Shown here: positions 13,152 to 25,807 of the stretch, piece after piece
How the letters are laid out: every line of letters starts with the position of its first letter
Position numbering within the stretch: position 1 is the first letter of the stretch
From: Ophiothrix spiculata
Taxonomy: Eukaryota; Echinodermata; Ophiuroidea; Amphilepidida; Ophiotrichidae
DNA: 64,000 nt
Assembly: GCA_000969725.1 (NCBI GenBank)
Contig: JXSR01S019002.1
Strand: one strand, 5' to 3'
Translations under genes and position numbers: made by a program
The notes under the pieces: model-generated
Database searches by the model: none
Seen by the model: the letters and a program-made list of their open reading frames with translations, nothing else
Told to the model about the DNA's origin: nothing

Positions 13152-15108
13152 TATATAATGGATTACGAAATAAAAAGCAATGTATGTTTATCATACATAT
13201 ATTTGACATTATATGAATATGAATAACGCAATCTTTTTAATTACATGCACAAATTGACCAAATTGAACATACATGCAAATGTCCACTTCGAATTCAACAC
13301 CTACAGTATCGTCATTTGGTTATTAAATCCATGTGAAGACGTTGAGCCTCTCTGTAACGCGTGAATTGAATGCAAATGAAGAGTACACATTGACAAATTT
13401 AACATGCATTGAAAAAAAATGAGCGGTTTGATAAATAATAATTTTGAACCATTCCTATACATATTCCACACAAAGCATGGAATAGGCATTATACGTAGTA
13501 GTGTATGAATATTCCACGTAACTTTCAAAAGACAATGCTAGGAAATAATTCATACTCTTTTGTCTTGATGTATAAAATACCCTGGGAAAATACCTATTTT
13601 CTATTGTTTTTCCTATTTCTATTTTAGAAATGCATCCTGTGTAAAGAATATATAAATATGACGAGTCACGTGAAAGTCTCATAACGTATCTTAAATGGAC
13701 CATAGAGTTTGAACCAATAATGATCAATTATTAATATTATTAATGCAGATAGTCCATAAGCTGACAAATTCTTAATTTCGCTGTAAAGTGACTAGACAAA
13801 ATGATGTATATACTAGTAACCAGCAGAGACGACGTATGAGCATGATAAGGTAGGCAATGTGCATTAACAAATATGTCATTGAATTGCATTTCAAATTAAC
13901 TTTACATTCACTTATGGTAAAGCAATTTCTTCATATCAATAAATATCTGAAATGTTTGAAAGGTTTATACATTTAGAGTAAATTACTACAGAGTTGATTT
14001 GATTGAAATACTCCGTGATATATAGGATGGCACTGAAGAACAATATTGGAGCCACATTGATTCTACACATGGACAAAAATATCTATTTGACTACCTTTTA
14101 CAAACAATTGTAATTCTGCGTTTATTGTATGTACGAGTATATGTTTATATATTTCTTTTTTTTTTATAGACAAATATCTTAACTGAGAATAATAATTGGT
14201 ATCATTCTCGTAATGTACCTTAACGCATGGTAATTTAACTTGGAAAAGGCCAATCATAAATTGTGATGCTAAATCCTTACAGCATGGCGACTAAAATACG
14301 GTGATTATGTACGCTAAACCGTTTACAGATAATTATTTGTTTTCTATTACATATGTATCTTACTTATTTCGTGTCAGCCGCACACACAATATTTCACAAC
14401 ATGAAACCCCAACATATTAAATATTAACCATATCACCAATAAAGTAGACAAATTATACACACTAAACTGATCTTTAATAAAGTAAAAATCATTATCTGAG
14501 TAATCTGAGAGTCAAAAAGCGAATGTAATATCTATTTCAACTAAATCGTTTTTGGTTTACGACCCAATAGCTTTTTTTGTATTTTGAAAAGCTTTTCGAA
14601 TTGGATGTTAGCACGTTTAACTGAAAGGTTTTAAGCAATTGAAGTATGTCAGAGAATTTCTAATAACATCAATCCATTTCAAAAAAGTATTGCCTCTTGA
14701 ATATTGAATGTGAACTTCAAAACATTTATATGGTAATTGAAGCGATATACGCACACACTTTACAAAAAAAAAAAAAAAACCCTTCGGGCAATAAGCGTCC
14801 ATGTTAAAATCTAAATGAGTGTAGCCATAACCAATTAAAGTAGTATCGAATCAGTGTTATACTTAATGGCAGATTTACCGTCAAATTCAGCAACACGTTA
14901 GCAGTTGAAATTGGTCATCAAGTGTTGGTGCTTTTCACTTTCTTTGTGAGTTTAAATAAAGCAAAATGGAAAAAAAGGAAATATTAATACCAAAACTTTC
15001 AAATTTATTTAAAGAACCGAGAAGAAACAGCATATTGGTTAAAAATTCTATCACTCTCTGACTAATGGATAACGGGTCAAAGTTCAATTGGCGGGTCAAA
15101 GTTTCATA

Positions 15109-15397
15109 CAGGGTGTGCCAGAGAGAATTATCCACATTCAATGTCTTGTTTCTCCATTTTATACAAACCTTTGAGATATGTTTTCCATAATTTAGACAAA
15201 CTCAGAATTAAAAAAACTTTAGTGTGCTTTTAACGTCATAAAATTTGACCAATCTAATATCAAGTTATCTTCATTTTAGTAAATTGTATGTAACTTGAGA
15301 ATGGTTTGGTTAATGTTTATGATTTAAGATTGTTTAATTCCAAATTGTGCCTATTTGAAAAGTATCTCAAAAAATAGATAAGATTAAAAACACCCTG
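15109..15397. mobile_element. TA-flanked CAGGGTG element in C
   Basis: The ends CAGGGTGTGCCAG and AAAACACCCTG are inverted, flanked by TA at 15,107-15,108 and 15,398-15,399, in the style of Tc1/mariner MITEs. It is present in D at 31,834-32,166, so it was inserted before the C/D duplication. Confidence 0.6.
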
Positions 15398-15770
15398 TAG
15401 GTAGTACATTTAATGCCTAATCGATAATACTTGGTGAAGTGATTCAACCAGGGCAGGGCATACAATTATTATTTTTTCGTCCGGAGCAGGTTTTTGACCA
15501 TGCAGAAAGAAGAGTTTTGTAAGTTTTACTTTTGTACATTTACAAAATTATTTCGAATCCACCTTTCTTTAAAGATACCTCAGAAGTTGTATTCATGGTA
15601 TTGGTCACGTATATACAAACTAACATTTATATAGACTCATCAGCTCGCCTTTGGGTATTACATTAATGTCAAACCTAGTGTTGGCAACTTACAATGCATA
15701 CTGTAAACAACTGTAAACAACATTAATGGGATGCGAAAATACAGGATTGGTTTCCTGTTCAGAATATCAT

Positions 15771-16197
15771 TGTGACCGTCCATCCCAAAGCAGCCGTAAA
15801 TGCAATATCTTGACATTTTCACTTTTTGAACATGTTGAAATAGATATTTACTAAAACCATGTTATAAGGATTAAAATGACACCTCAATGAACTTCACTCG
15901 ATACCATAAGACAAGTTATGGTCCAGTAAACAAGGTTGTCAGGGAGTAAAATGTATAACTGAGCTAAACGTGTTCAAAGATTTGTAAGCTCTATATTTTC
16001 CTCATAATATACAGATATATTTCATATTTCCGATCATTTTCTTGAAATGAAAGTCATCTGGTATTTTGAAATAAGCACAAGGACTGTGAATGTGTTAAAA
16101 ATCAATTTCGGCAAATTACGACCTTGACATGTATTTTCACCTGTAGTGCAAAATGATGTTTACTGCATTTACGGCTCGTATGAGATGGACGGCCACG
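15771..16197. mobile_element. Old inverted-repeat element, copy in C
   Basis: Left end TGTGACCGTCCATC and right end GATGGACGGCCACG are inverted copies, followed inward by GCCGTAAATGCA and TGCATTTACGGC. The inner flanks (TTGACATTTTCAC and GACATGTATTTTCACC) continue the similarity. It is shared with copies A and D. No coding capacity is visible. Confidence 0.65.
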
Positions 16198-16605
16198 TTT
16201 TGTTTTGATGGGTACATCACAGCTAGATTTTTTACAATTTGAGATTTTGTTTCTATATTTTTTATAGTAAACATTGAATTATGTTTGATAATTTATATTT
16301 ATATATTTATATATTTTATTATAGTAAACATTGAATTATGTTTGATAATAAAGACGAGAATAGACAGTGTTTTATTTTAAAATCTTTTCACCCTTAAAGT
16401 AAAGCAATATCTTCAATCCAATCCATCACTCTCAGTGACGTTTTACGTCTCATATACGTATAGCCTTCTTTTCCGCAGCTGCCGAGGCATGCATGGTTCA
16501 ATCTCAGGAATGAATGTTACCTCAAACTTTTCAAAAATGCATCGGACAGGGAGAACTAAATCACTCGTGATCCATACATTAGACTAAGTAGCTGTACCAT
16601 AAACA

Positions 16606-16897
16606 AGCCCGTAGTTAGGGGGTGCGTGGGGCGTCGCACCCCCACCCCCACCCCACCCCAAATTTGACAATGTACAAAAAGGCCGACAAAAAGTCCGTAA
16701 ATGTCGACCAAAAGAACACCCAAAGCACCATAATACGTTAATAGGTCGTTTTTAATGAAATACTGCACAGAATGCTTGCAAAAGTACTAAAACCCTAAAA
16801 TTAGTTTAGGGTCGACCAAAACGAAAAGTTGTTCTCCAAAAGGTCCACGTTTTGAAAATCCGCACCCCCTTGAAAAAATCCTGGCTACGGGCCTGGT
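16606..16897. mobile_element. Inverted-repeat element with possible 8-bp target duplication (hAT-like MITE)
   Basis: Present in C and absent from the matching site in D (cataaacaattcat, about 33,561). The ends carry GCCCGTAGTTAGG and CTGGCTACGGGC in inverted orientation. The flanks cataaaca (16,598-16,605) and catataca (16,898-16,905) look like an 8-bp duplication with one mismatch. The interior has C-rich tracts near the left end. A second partial copy is at about 50,758-51,012. Confidence 0.65.
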
Positions 16898-17323
16898 CAT
16901 ATACAATTCATCAATACTCATGGAAAATGTGATAGAATGAGGGGCATAACGGTCATTTAAAATACTCGTCGTCACTTAACTTAAATTATGATAATTTCTA
17001 AATAATCAAGATAACTTTAGTAATTCCTCTGATAGGGTTTAGAAATTTAAACCTGGACATGAATGTTGTCCTGTCAAGTATAGTATAAAATACTTTTCAA
17101 TCTGCTGAGATTGTTAAATGTAATGTAATGCATGTGTGACAAACGTCTTGGGGCTACTCCATGTTTGCGTAGTTATAACGCTATCCTCTTCTTTTGTTCA
17201 GGTTGATGACCCTATTCGTCGCCTCCTAAGCTACATTTAGATATACCTCTTTTTTAGACAGATATACCCAACGGCTTCAGAGTCAATCTTGGTAATCTAC
17301 TTACATAATCTGTTCATGTTTTT

Positions 17324-17597
17324 ACAGCCGTAAATGTAGCAAACTTCATTTTACGAGAATACATGCCAAGGTCGTATTGGTATTTTGGCAGATATGCAAT
17401 TCTTATGCTTACTTCAAAACACCTGCACCGTTTCATTTCAAGAAAATGATTGAAAATATGAAATATCTGAGAACAATCAACTGATCTTTGAACGCGTTTA
17501 TCCCAGTGTCAGCTCTTACTCCCTGGCAATATCAAGATAAGTTAAGTTAATGACAACATGCTACATTTACAGCTGGTTTAAGATGAACAGTCACATA
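17324..17597. mobile_element. Second, inverted and shortened copy of the same old element
   Basis: The left end ACAGCCGTAAATGTAGC and right end CTACATTTACAGCTGG with GATGAACAGTCACAT are degenerate forms of the termini at 15,771-16,197. Interior tracts occur in the opposite orientation to the first copy. A partner copy in D lies at about 34,561-34,940. Confidence 0.5.
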
Positions 17598-18692
17598 TTG
17601 TTAATGTGTTCAAATGCTTTTATTTCAACTTGCAGATATCTTCAAATCCCGCACGAGATGTCAAGCCATTTGTTCGAGTATTAAGATACCCTTATGGTCA
17701 CGTTTATTACATTTACTTTTGATGCGTTCACGCAGACGATTTCAGGGGATTCAAGAAACTTATTCACTTCAATACCCGATTTTAGGGGAAAATTCTTTTA
17801 TAACCTTTTATATTCAAATAAAACGCTTATTGTAAGTATGTACTTGAAAATTTTTATTGCTAGCCTTAAATAGTTGTTTACAACTTTCTACGAGATATTG
17901 TGCCCAAGCACTGTAACAAACCAAGCACCCGGTAAAATTTGTCGAGATTTTCTATACTTCAAACTTCGGAGCAAGGATTATTGAATTAGGTTGACAAGTG
18001 AAATAAAAGATCGATGTGTGGAAAATGTCATGGGTATTCGATGTTCATTAAACGAGTTTTGAATGTAATGCCCGAGTGAAAGGCAAAATGAGTGTAACGT
18101 AAGCTATATTAACAGTATCATTCATAAGTTCTCTTTCTATCATAATTTTGATAATGTTTCTTACAGATGTCATAATGTACTTTTAGAATTGTGGTGTGCA
18201 GTCAAAAAAGGCATATTCGTATTTGTATTTTTCATTCATTGTACAATTGTTCTTTACATTTAATGAACTATTCCTCGATTCTTTTCAAAGAAATATTTCA
18301 TTACATCATTACATTTCTATGTTCTTATTTTTCTGTAAATGATTTTTCCCTTCTTTAAAATCGTTTCAAGAAATCGTTCAATGTTCTTGACTTATTTGAA
18401 TATCCTTGAAGGCACAATGATATGCAAGTCACTTAAAGTATATAGATACTTTGTTATAAAAGTAACGTTACTTGAGCTTCGGCGGTTCAATTCGGCATCA
18501 GTGATAAACAAGTGAATAATCTGATTTTTTTTAAAGTTAGATAGATTGAGGGAGTTAGCTTGTATGTAGTTTATAAGGTTAATGCATCATTTAAAAATAC
18601 TAAAGATAAATAGGTTATTGTCCTTAGTTCACATGCTAATGTTACGAATTATGTTGGTCATTTAAAAACAAACAATATACAGTATATGTTAA

Positions 18693-18911
18693 CCCTTTCA
18701 AGTCCAGAGGTATTTTGCTCTATTTGATATCTAACTCAATTATCTCTAAAAGTGTTTAGTGTACTAGTATTTCATTCAAACTTCAGAATAACATGGTAAA
18801 CACCTTCGCTTTCAAAATGATTTGTTTTTATATGACCTTTGACCTCATTTGATCCAATATGGCCGAAAAGTCAAAAACAGTCAATGGGATACGGGACTGG
18901 ATGTGAAAGGG
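18693..18911. mobile_element. piggyBac-like MITE with TTAA target
   Basis: The 219-bp insertion has ends CCCTTTCAAGTCCAG and CTGGATGTGAAAGGG and TTAA on both sides (18,689-18,692 and 18,912-18,915). The D copy has a single TTAA at 36,123-36,126 in otherwise matching flanks, a clean empty site. CCC...GGG ends with TTAA duplication are characteristic of piggyBac. It is non-coding. Confidence 0.88.
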
Positions 18912-19269
18912 TTAAGCTGGACTTTGACACGTTTTTTCAATAGTTAAGTTTGCAGTCCAATTACATAAGATAAGCTGCATATCTAGTTGCATTTATTATT
19001 GGGATAAATAAATTGCGGTACTTTGCAGTTGTATCCTTACACATAACTTATGTCTTGTTATTTTGAAATGGTTTGATGCAAGTTTATTTCCTTGCTCTTT
19101 TTTTGGTGCTGTTGAGTTACAATAATATATGTTTTATCTTTCACATCACTTACGTATGAGATTATTATTATGGCTATAAATTATATCAACAGTTACAAAA
19201 ACAATATATTTTAAAAATGATGACAACTATTGGATGGCACCAACTTCAACCATTAACACTTATTCAATA

Positions 19270-19700
19270 TCATAAAAGCATAAAATAGCATAGGATGATG
19301 TATACTGTAAATTTAAAGAGCATACATTTGCCTGTTCAAGTTTGTCGTAAGTTATCTCATTAAAGGACAAAGGATTTTGTAAACTAAATCGTAAATGACA
19401 AAAAAAGTATCGAATTAATTTTTCCGCACAAAACAGGCCTGTCAATCAAAGTATAGGATAGGCTATTGTCTTCGACAAAAAAGCAAAACGACTAGAGATT
19501 TTTAGTTGTGCTTTTTATCGTGTAAACACAAAAGGATCGTTATGGATTGTAAATTCTCAAGTAGGGATTATCTATACTTATTGACTCAAGTGAATAGAAT
19601 AAGTAATGGGTTAACAAAATATTTTACTACAGATTACAAAATGCATTGTTATGCACGGACAGAACATTTGAACTAGCTAATTGTATTAATCAGAAGAAAG
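19270..19700. other. C-specific segment or deletion in D
   Basis: C has roughly 300 bp here that the D alignment (about 36,500-36,560) lacks. No inverted repeats or target duplication are seen, so a deletion in D is as likely as an insertion in C. No gene. Confidence 0.45.
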
Positions 19701-22700
19701 TATTTTATACATAGAGCTAAATTCTATAAGTTCCCTCAACTGTTAATAGTTTTCCCATCAGCACATCCTCAAGGTCTCTCACGGGAATATTGTACTATCA
19801 AGTATTATACATGTAGTACAAAATACTCGGTAATCTCTAAGATAGTGAAAAAAATGTAACGAAGGTGTAACAAACATCTAGGAGCTTACGGATGTTTGTG
19901 TAGTCATAACATTATTCTCATCTTTGATGACCCTATTTTTGTCTACAAAGTTAGATTAACCTTCTTCTTAGGATATACTAACGACTGCAGGGTCGATTTT
20001 CTGGTAACATATAAACTGTTACTGATAAAATACGACTAAACGTTAAGCCACGTGCCCTTTAGTATTCTGACAGCCAAATTACCATCCAGATTTTTTTGAA
20101 AAACATTTATGATATAGGGTATTCCTAGGTTCCGAAAAAGAACAATTAGACACAAAAAATCTATCACAAATAAGACATTGATACTTTAGAATACGTAATC
20201 TATCATCTGTATTTTTATAAAGATCTGATAATATTCGTAAACTATGTGAACAAAATAAAACATATATGTTAGAATTTTCAATGCAGTTTTTGACATTCTC
20301 TGATATTAATCTTTCTCTAGTAGTCTTTCCACACAAAAATACAATATCTTACAAAGATTTGATGTACGTACGCAAATTGAAAATATATCAGCAGATCAAA
20401 AGTGAATAGCGATATAATGAACATAGTCATAGTTAAAAACTTTGAACCACTTGTTTAATACGATAAGTATTATATGGTGATCTATATAGGCAACATCAAT
20501 TGAACTCATAGTCTTAGCTACAATCTTAGAAAAAATGTGTTGAGACACTTGCGTATATTTGACAGGATTAATTCGCATAAGTACTTTGAATTTTACACGT
20601 TATTTTTTGAACAATCTTCAAATTGTAGTTTAAACCTTTCTTTAAGCCTTTGTAAGAATTGAATTAAGTTTGACAACTCAAATATAAGATCGATATGTCG
20701 CACACGTCATTCGATATAGTGTGTATTAAAGGTTAGTATTTAAAGCAAAATTCGTGTAACGTGAGATATAATGATAACGGTATACAGACATGGCATATTG
20801 GGTATTTAAAATCAAGCTGTAATTAGGTCTGTTCCTTTTGCTATCGTACATTTACTTTCAAGACTGTTAATAATTTATTACATTTCTGTCCTGAACCCTG
20901 TGATTTATCTGTCGTATAGCTTAATTCTTCATAAAATTCAGTAATTGCCCTTGACATATTTGAATAACCTTGAAGACACACAAGAAACTAAAGCAGATAA
21001 CATGAAAGTAGTGTTACTTGAGCTTGGCTTGGTAGCTCACATCAGTACCATTTAATTTTGATGAGGTGCTTTAAAGCTACCGTCAAAGTTTCTAGTGACA
21101 TAGCAGTAGGAAATTGTGTTCGGTGATGCAACCCGAGATATGGGTGCAGCCTTGTGAGACTTCAAGATGTTCTTTGTAACCCTTAGTGAGTGAATAATAT
21201 GTTTTTCTGAAGGTAAATGTAGAAATAGATGGATAAGATTATTTCGAATGTGCTGGATAGTTTAGTTGGGTTAGTGCAAGATTAAAATACTGTAGATGAA
21301 GATGACATGTATTGATAAATTGATTTTCCCTTTATATATGGACCATTTAAGCATATAATGGCCCACGCGGGCTACAATTAGTATGATCATATTTAGATGT
21401 ACTTAAACACAATTCTTTTAAGCTATTGAACTTGCTTCTACTGCTGTATGTCACTTACTCAAAAGGTTATAACACTTGGGATGATGATGAGGTTTATTTC
21501 AAACTTGCCCTGGTTTTGTTTTTATAATGATTCCATTGAACATAATGTACGGTGCATCTTCAAAGTCACTGGTTATGTGAAAAAGTTATCATTTAGAACC
21601 ATATATAAATTATGTGCTCATATAATAAACATGAATGCAGTTTACTTGTTATCTGCACAAAGATGAAAAGATGCTCAAGGCACATATCAACTCGTGCTCC
21701 TAAATCGCACATGGCAAGTTCTCAACGCCTCTACTCATAATGCTCACATTGTTTAATCTTCCTGAACTATTCACGACAGGTGAGATTTCCCTTGAAATTT
21801 GAAAAGCAATTTATGTAGCAAATGTATCAGTATGATATTACATTATTAAGAGAGAATGACATGGCGTCACCTAAAGGAATAAAGAAGGAAAAGATGGTTC
21901 ATATTCTTTGTTTCAATGCCTTAGAAACGTCTTCCTTGTCTTTAACTTGACAGATGTGTGCTCTTAATAAATGTGAATTGGATTATTAGCTAGCTGTGTG
22001 CCACTCAATTAAACATTTAATATGTTTAAACAGGGGACCTCGTGTGATTGGCTTTTACTTATAGAAATGAACACTTTACTATTTTTGGTAAATGTTAATG
22101 GATATCGATTGATACTTTGTCTATATATTGAATATTTCTTACCAGAAAAACCTTGTTTAATCTGTGTATCATTACATTACGTACATAATTTGTGATTCTA
22201 ATGTAAAATGATATTTAAACATAAACATTTTAAGTTATTCTGAATTATTTTTGTAGATCCACACATTTGTCATCAACAAAAACACATGATGCGAACAAAA
22301 ACATTTGAGGGAAAATTTAATTTCATGCATAAGAATCTTTTGTTTTGCAAATGCGTATAATGGTCACAATATGAACTTCAGTTGCAAGTTATGTATCAAG
22401 AGTCTAATGCTATATCTTGTCTCTGTATGTTTCGACTTGATAAAATTGTTTGATCAATTGTTTTCAATGTTTTGACAAGTATCACCTCCTCTTAAAGTAA
22501 CTTGTTCAAATGTGTTTAAATACGTTGCAATAGCAGTGGTATCTGGAAATAGCAAATGCAATGATTACTTTTTAATGCTCAACAATTATGCTGTGTTTTC
22601 CAAAAGAGATTTGAAATTCAAGAGATGGTTGACCACTGATCATAGAATGAGTGCTCAATTTTCGTTTTCAACATTGTCACGTTTAGTTTGGTTGAGTGAT

Positions 22701-23558
22701 CATCCATAGTATATTTCATCATCATCATCATCATCATTTCTGGAAGATTAATCTCTAATTACACTGTGTTCATGACATGTATATAAACAACCCTGACCTG
22801 GGCGGTGATTGTGCGTTCGAACAAAATTACAATTATCATCATCATCATCACATAAAACCAATTTCTCTATCCTATATAGAAAAGACCTTTTCCATCTTTC
22901 TAGGAGGGCTCTTTCAACTCCTAAACTCCAACACACACCCCATACCAACCCCAACCACACACCCTACTTATAAACACGCACCCACAAATAATGACTTGAG
23001 TAAAATTTACTTTTAAAGCTAAAGGAGCTAATTGGGTTACAAAGGCATTTATTGCTTTTTAAAATGTACGAATATATGTATATTTAAGACATTAATGGAA
23101 TGTATATCGAGTTAATTTAGATGCTGTAATTGGCGAAGTTAGCGGACCTGATTATAGTGTCAGCTTTTTTTTTTTTGCTTTTGCGTTAGTAGTTGTAAAT
23201 GCAAAAATGATCTAGAAATCGGATAATTAAAAAGGAAGTAAAGGTAATTAAGGTCAGTAACGATGGGAATTAATAGCATGCATATAATATTCTCAATTAT
23301 CAGTCTATTCAATATGTGAGCGTGAAAATGAGTGAATGAACGAAAGAAGATGAAGGTTTCCCCTTTTTATAAGTCGTTTGCTGCATTTACGGATCGTTAA
23401 TAGTCGAACTCTCCGCTCATATATATGAAACGCTGCAAACTCCAATCGGCAACTAACCCATAGTTCGCCTTCAAAATTACAATAGATAGTAGAGTTTCAG
23501 CTGTCAAACTAAAGTCAGCCTTTCATGGATGTGGCCCCTAGTGAACGGTTAACGCTTA

Positions 23559-23830
23559 AGCTCTGTCCCACATCACCGTATAGAACCAAAACGTACGAGT
23601 AACGTACAAAAGTTACACATACTGAACGTGTGCCAAACGGACAACCACCGTGTTGATAATGAGTTGGACGTATACATCACTGTACATAAAGGACAAATCG
23701 TATTGATAACGTATTGAACATACTTTTTAACGAACACATGTCGAAAAACAATGAATACAACCAAACAATAGTGGAAATAAATACGTTATTCATACGTTTT
23801 GCTCTATACGGTGATGTCTGACATGAGCCT
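23559..23830. mobile_element. TTA-flanked inverted-repeat element, C only
   Basis: The ends AGCTCTGTCCCACATCACCG and CGGTGATGTCTGACATGAGC are inverted copies with mismatches, flanked by TTA at 23,556-23,558 and 23,831-23,833. D has an empty site at 41,679-41,681. The TTA target suggests PIF/Harbinger-type mobilisation. The interior is full of AACGTA-like motifs. A related element is at 49,418-49,650. Confidence 0.75.
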
Positions 23831-24308
23831 TTATGGGCGTGAGTAACGCAATACGATGAAAACTTAAAGCGCAGAAAGACATATCAATAGTGCTGCATTA
23901 TACAGGGATGTGTTGCGACATATTCGACACTTGTTATTGATGTGTAAATGGATGTAGCATTCCGATGGCAATGAAATATATCTATATACTAGTATTACTA
24001 GTATTATTTGTGTTTGCTTTGTTATATATTCACAGGTGAAACATTTTTTTTTACAAAGCTAAACAAACACCTGTACGTAGGTTTGTAACTGCGGTCCGGA
24101 TGGGGGTGCGTGAGTGCAGGTGTGATGTGACTCTGTTTTGTCACCAGTAGGAATTGTTAAATTCATGAATTTGGAAGAAGTATTTGTCAACTAAGGCAAG
24201 AGGTTTTTTCAAAGGCTGTAGCCGACACTGTAAAATATGAATGATTACATTATATCAAAATATAAAAATGAAGACACATTGTAATTAAGTAAAGGGTAGT
24301 TATCTTAC

Positions 24309-25068
24309 CGATAGTACTAATAACTGTCGCAGAAAAGAAGACAGAACTCCAAAATGTCCATGTTGGTTTACCTTGGATGTCCACCTTTTCATCACAAATC
24401 AATTTATTCATCTTAGTTTCAAACGTTACTATTGCAGCATCTAATTTCTTTGAGTCAATGCCTTCAAGGCTAAGATCACATACTGATAGATTATAAATCG
24501 ATTCCTTGAAAATATGCCGAGCTTCTTGAAATAGCTCATAGGACTCCATGTTATGTTGGTGTTCTAAAATACGAAAAACAGCTCCTCCGAAGAAGGCATA
24601 GCTAAATAAAACTCCAACTAAGAAAAGGTTCAGCAGAAGAACAAACATCCATCGGTTGCCTGATTGGGCCTCAGGGATGTCAGGAACATCAATTCCTTCA
24701 GCAAAGTCATCGACAGCTTCCTTCATTTTCTCAATAGCACCAGCACTTGATCTTCTCCGTGTGCCAGCTCCCTTCGATGTATCATCACTCTCCTCATCTG
24801 ATGATTCTTTGGAGGTTTTTGATTTTGAGGCCGATGCTATCTTGGTTTCATAACTGTTTTTGTTTTCATTTTTATCAAATGCTATCGTTGTTTCATAACT
24901 GTTCTTATTTCCATTTTTACCGTTCATTTCATTTTTGTTTTTCCTATTAAAATGGTTATCAGAGTTTCCATTGTTGGTTTTCTTATCATAATATCTGCCG
25001 ACTTCATTATCTGGTTTCTTAGTGTAGCTTTTCCCGACAACATTTTCCTTCTTATTTGCTTTATCCAT
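24309..25068 (-). CDS. K2P potassium channel, first coding exon (tandem copy 1)
   Basis: First coding exon of a two-pore-domain K+ channel subunit, 253 codons plus one base. K2P subunits dimerise in the plasma membrane and carry background K+ current. Residues 1-138 are a polar, Asn/Lys/Ser-rich cytoplasmic tail with an acidic Ser patch (88-96) and an RRRSS site (104-108) fitting a PKA consensus. TM1 is about 141-165, with FFGGAVFRILEH at 159-170. Residues 171-235 form the extracellular cap, with an NLS glycosylation sequon at 193 and Cys197 and Cys225. The first pore segment ends TVISTIG at 248-254. The exon ends G|GTAAG (donor at 24308-24307, phase 1), a recurrent K2P intron position inside the first filter glycine codon. 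I chose ATG 25068 because it is the first in-frame ATG after an in-frame TAG at 25138-25140 and has a good context (AACATGG). Downstream exons were not found. The family is clear; the exact K2P subtype is not. Confidence 0.9.
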
Positions 25069-25204
25069 GTTAACGTTACTTTGATACGTTAGATGCCGAG
25101 GCGAGTGTTGACAGGCTCTTGCATGCGCACACAACCACTATAAATAATGATGAGTAAGTACAAACGCCCCGGTGCCGCTCTTAGTTGTTTATATCAATCT
25201 AGTG

Positions 25205-25218
25205 GTAACCATAGCAAC
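25205..25218. promoter_or_regulatory. X-box (RFX-type) motif upstream of K2P copy 1
   Basis: GTAACCATAGCAAC fits the X-box consensus GTNRCC-N(0-3)-RGYAAC at every position with a 2-nt spacer. It lies 137 bp upstream of the K2P start codon. RFX factors use X-boxes close to the start of ciliary and sensory-neuron genes. A role in driving this channel in ciliated cells is inference. Confidence 0.6.
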
Positions 25219-25768
25219 ATAGATGGATTCGTAATTAATTTTATTCAAGGAGAAAAAAGACCAAATGAGAGTAAAGTAAACGTTACAACTGAGTTAATCA
25301 TGATATATTAGCGCCAAAGATCTTTGCACAAAAGCAACGAATGGATTCTCTCATCAGACAGTAATTCGATAACGTTGATTTGGCAGTACGAACATCATGT
25401 GAGACAAGACCGTATAAATACAAATGCAGATCGGTTAGATATAATGTCATTAAATAAGCCCATTTGGGATGTCATCACTTCTATTTAGCTAAATAATCGA
25501 TTTACTTTCTTTTCATGAATGTAAATTTCGGTTATGAATCCGTTTCAAGATGAAAAACGAATTTTATTACACGATCTGGGCGTCCACGGATGATATTAAA
25601 TTACATTTCGGTTCAATAACGTTTCATTAAGCAGTAGGAAATATATCATGGTTTATAATAACACAAAATTGACTGCTCTTGAGTATTCAACGTTACGATT
25701 AATAAAACCGTCGGTTTCATTTGTGCGCGATCTGTCAGAGTGGAAAATTTGATTACCAATACTTTTTA

Positions 25769-25807
25769 TCATCAGTGATTGTCATCAGTGATTGTCATCA
25801 GTAATTG
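25769..25807. repeat. 13-bp tandem repeat, three units
   Basis: TCATCAGTGATTG repeated three times, the last with one change. D has about two units near 43,846-43,872, so the array has changed length since the duplication. Confidence 0.8.

Larger units (their letters stand above)
17084..21300. repeat. Old internal sub-duplication within unit C
   Basis: About 17,084-18,660 and 19,800-21,300 are diverged direct copies with an offset near 2.7 kb. Both contain the motif series tcaatctgctgagat-like, acaaacgtcttgg-like, tgatgaccctat and cggcttcagagtcaatct-like. The same pair occurs in D (33,890 and 36,650). No gene is visible in either. Confidence 0.65.

Noticed and set aside
24656-24950. Plus-strand open frames opposite the K2P exon (also 42,733-43,027)
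   Set aside because: They are antisense shadows of the conserved K2P coding sequence.
25069-25134. A longer K2P N-terminus starting 22 codons upstream
   Set aside because: That frame begins at TTG, not ATG. The first in-frame ATG after the TAG at 25138-25140 is at 25068, with a good Kozak context.
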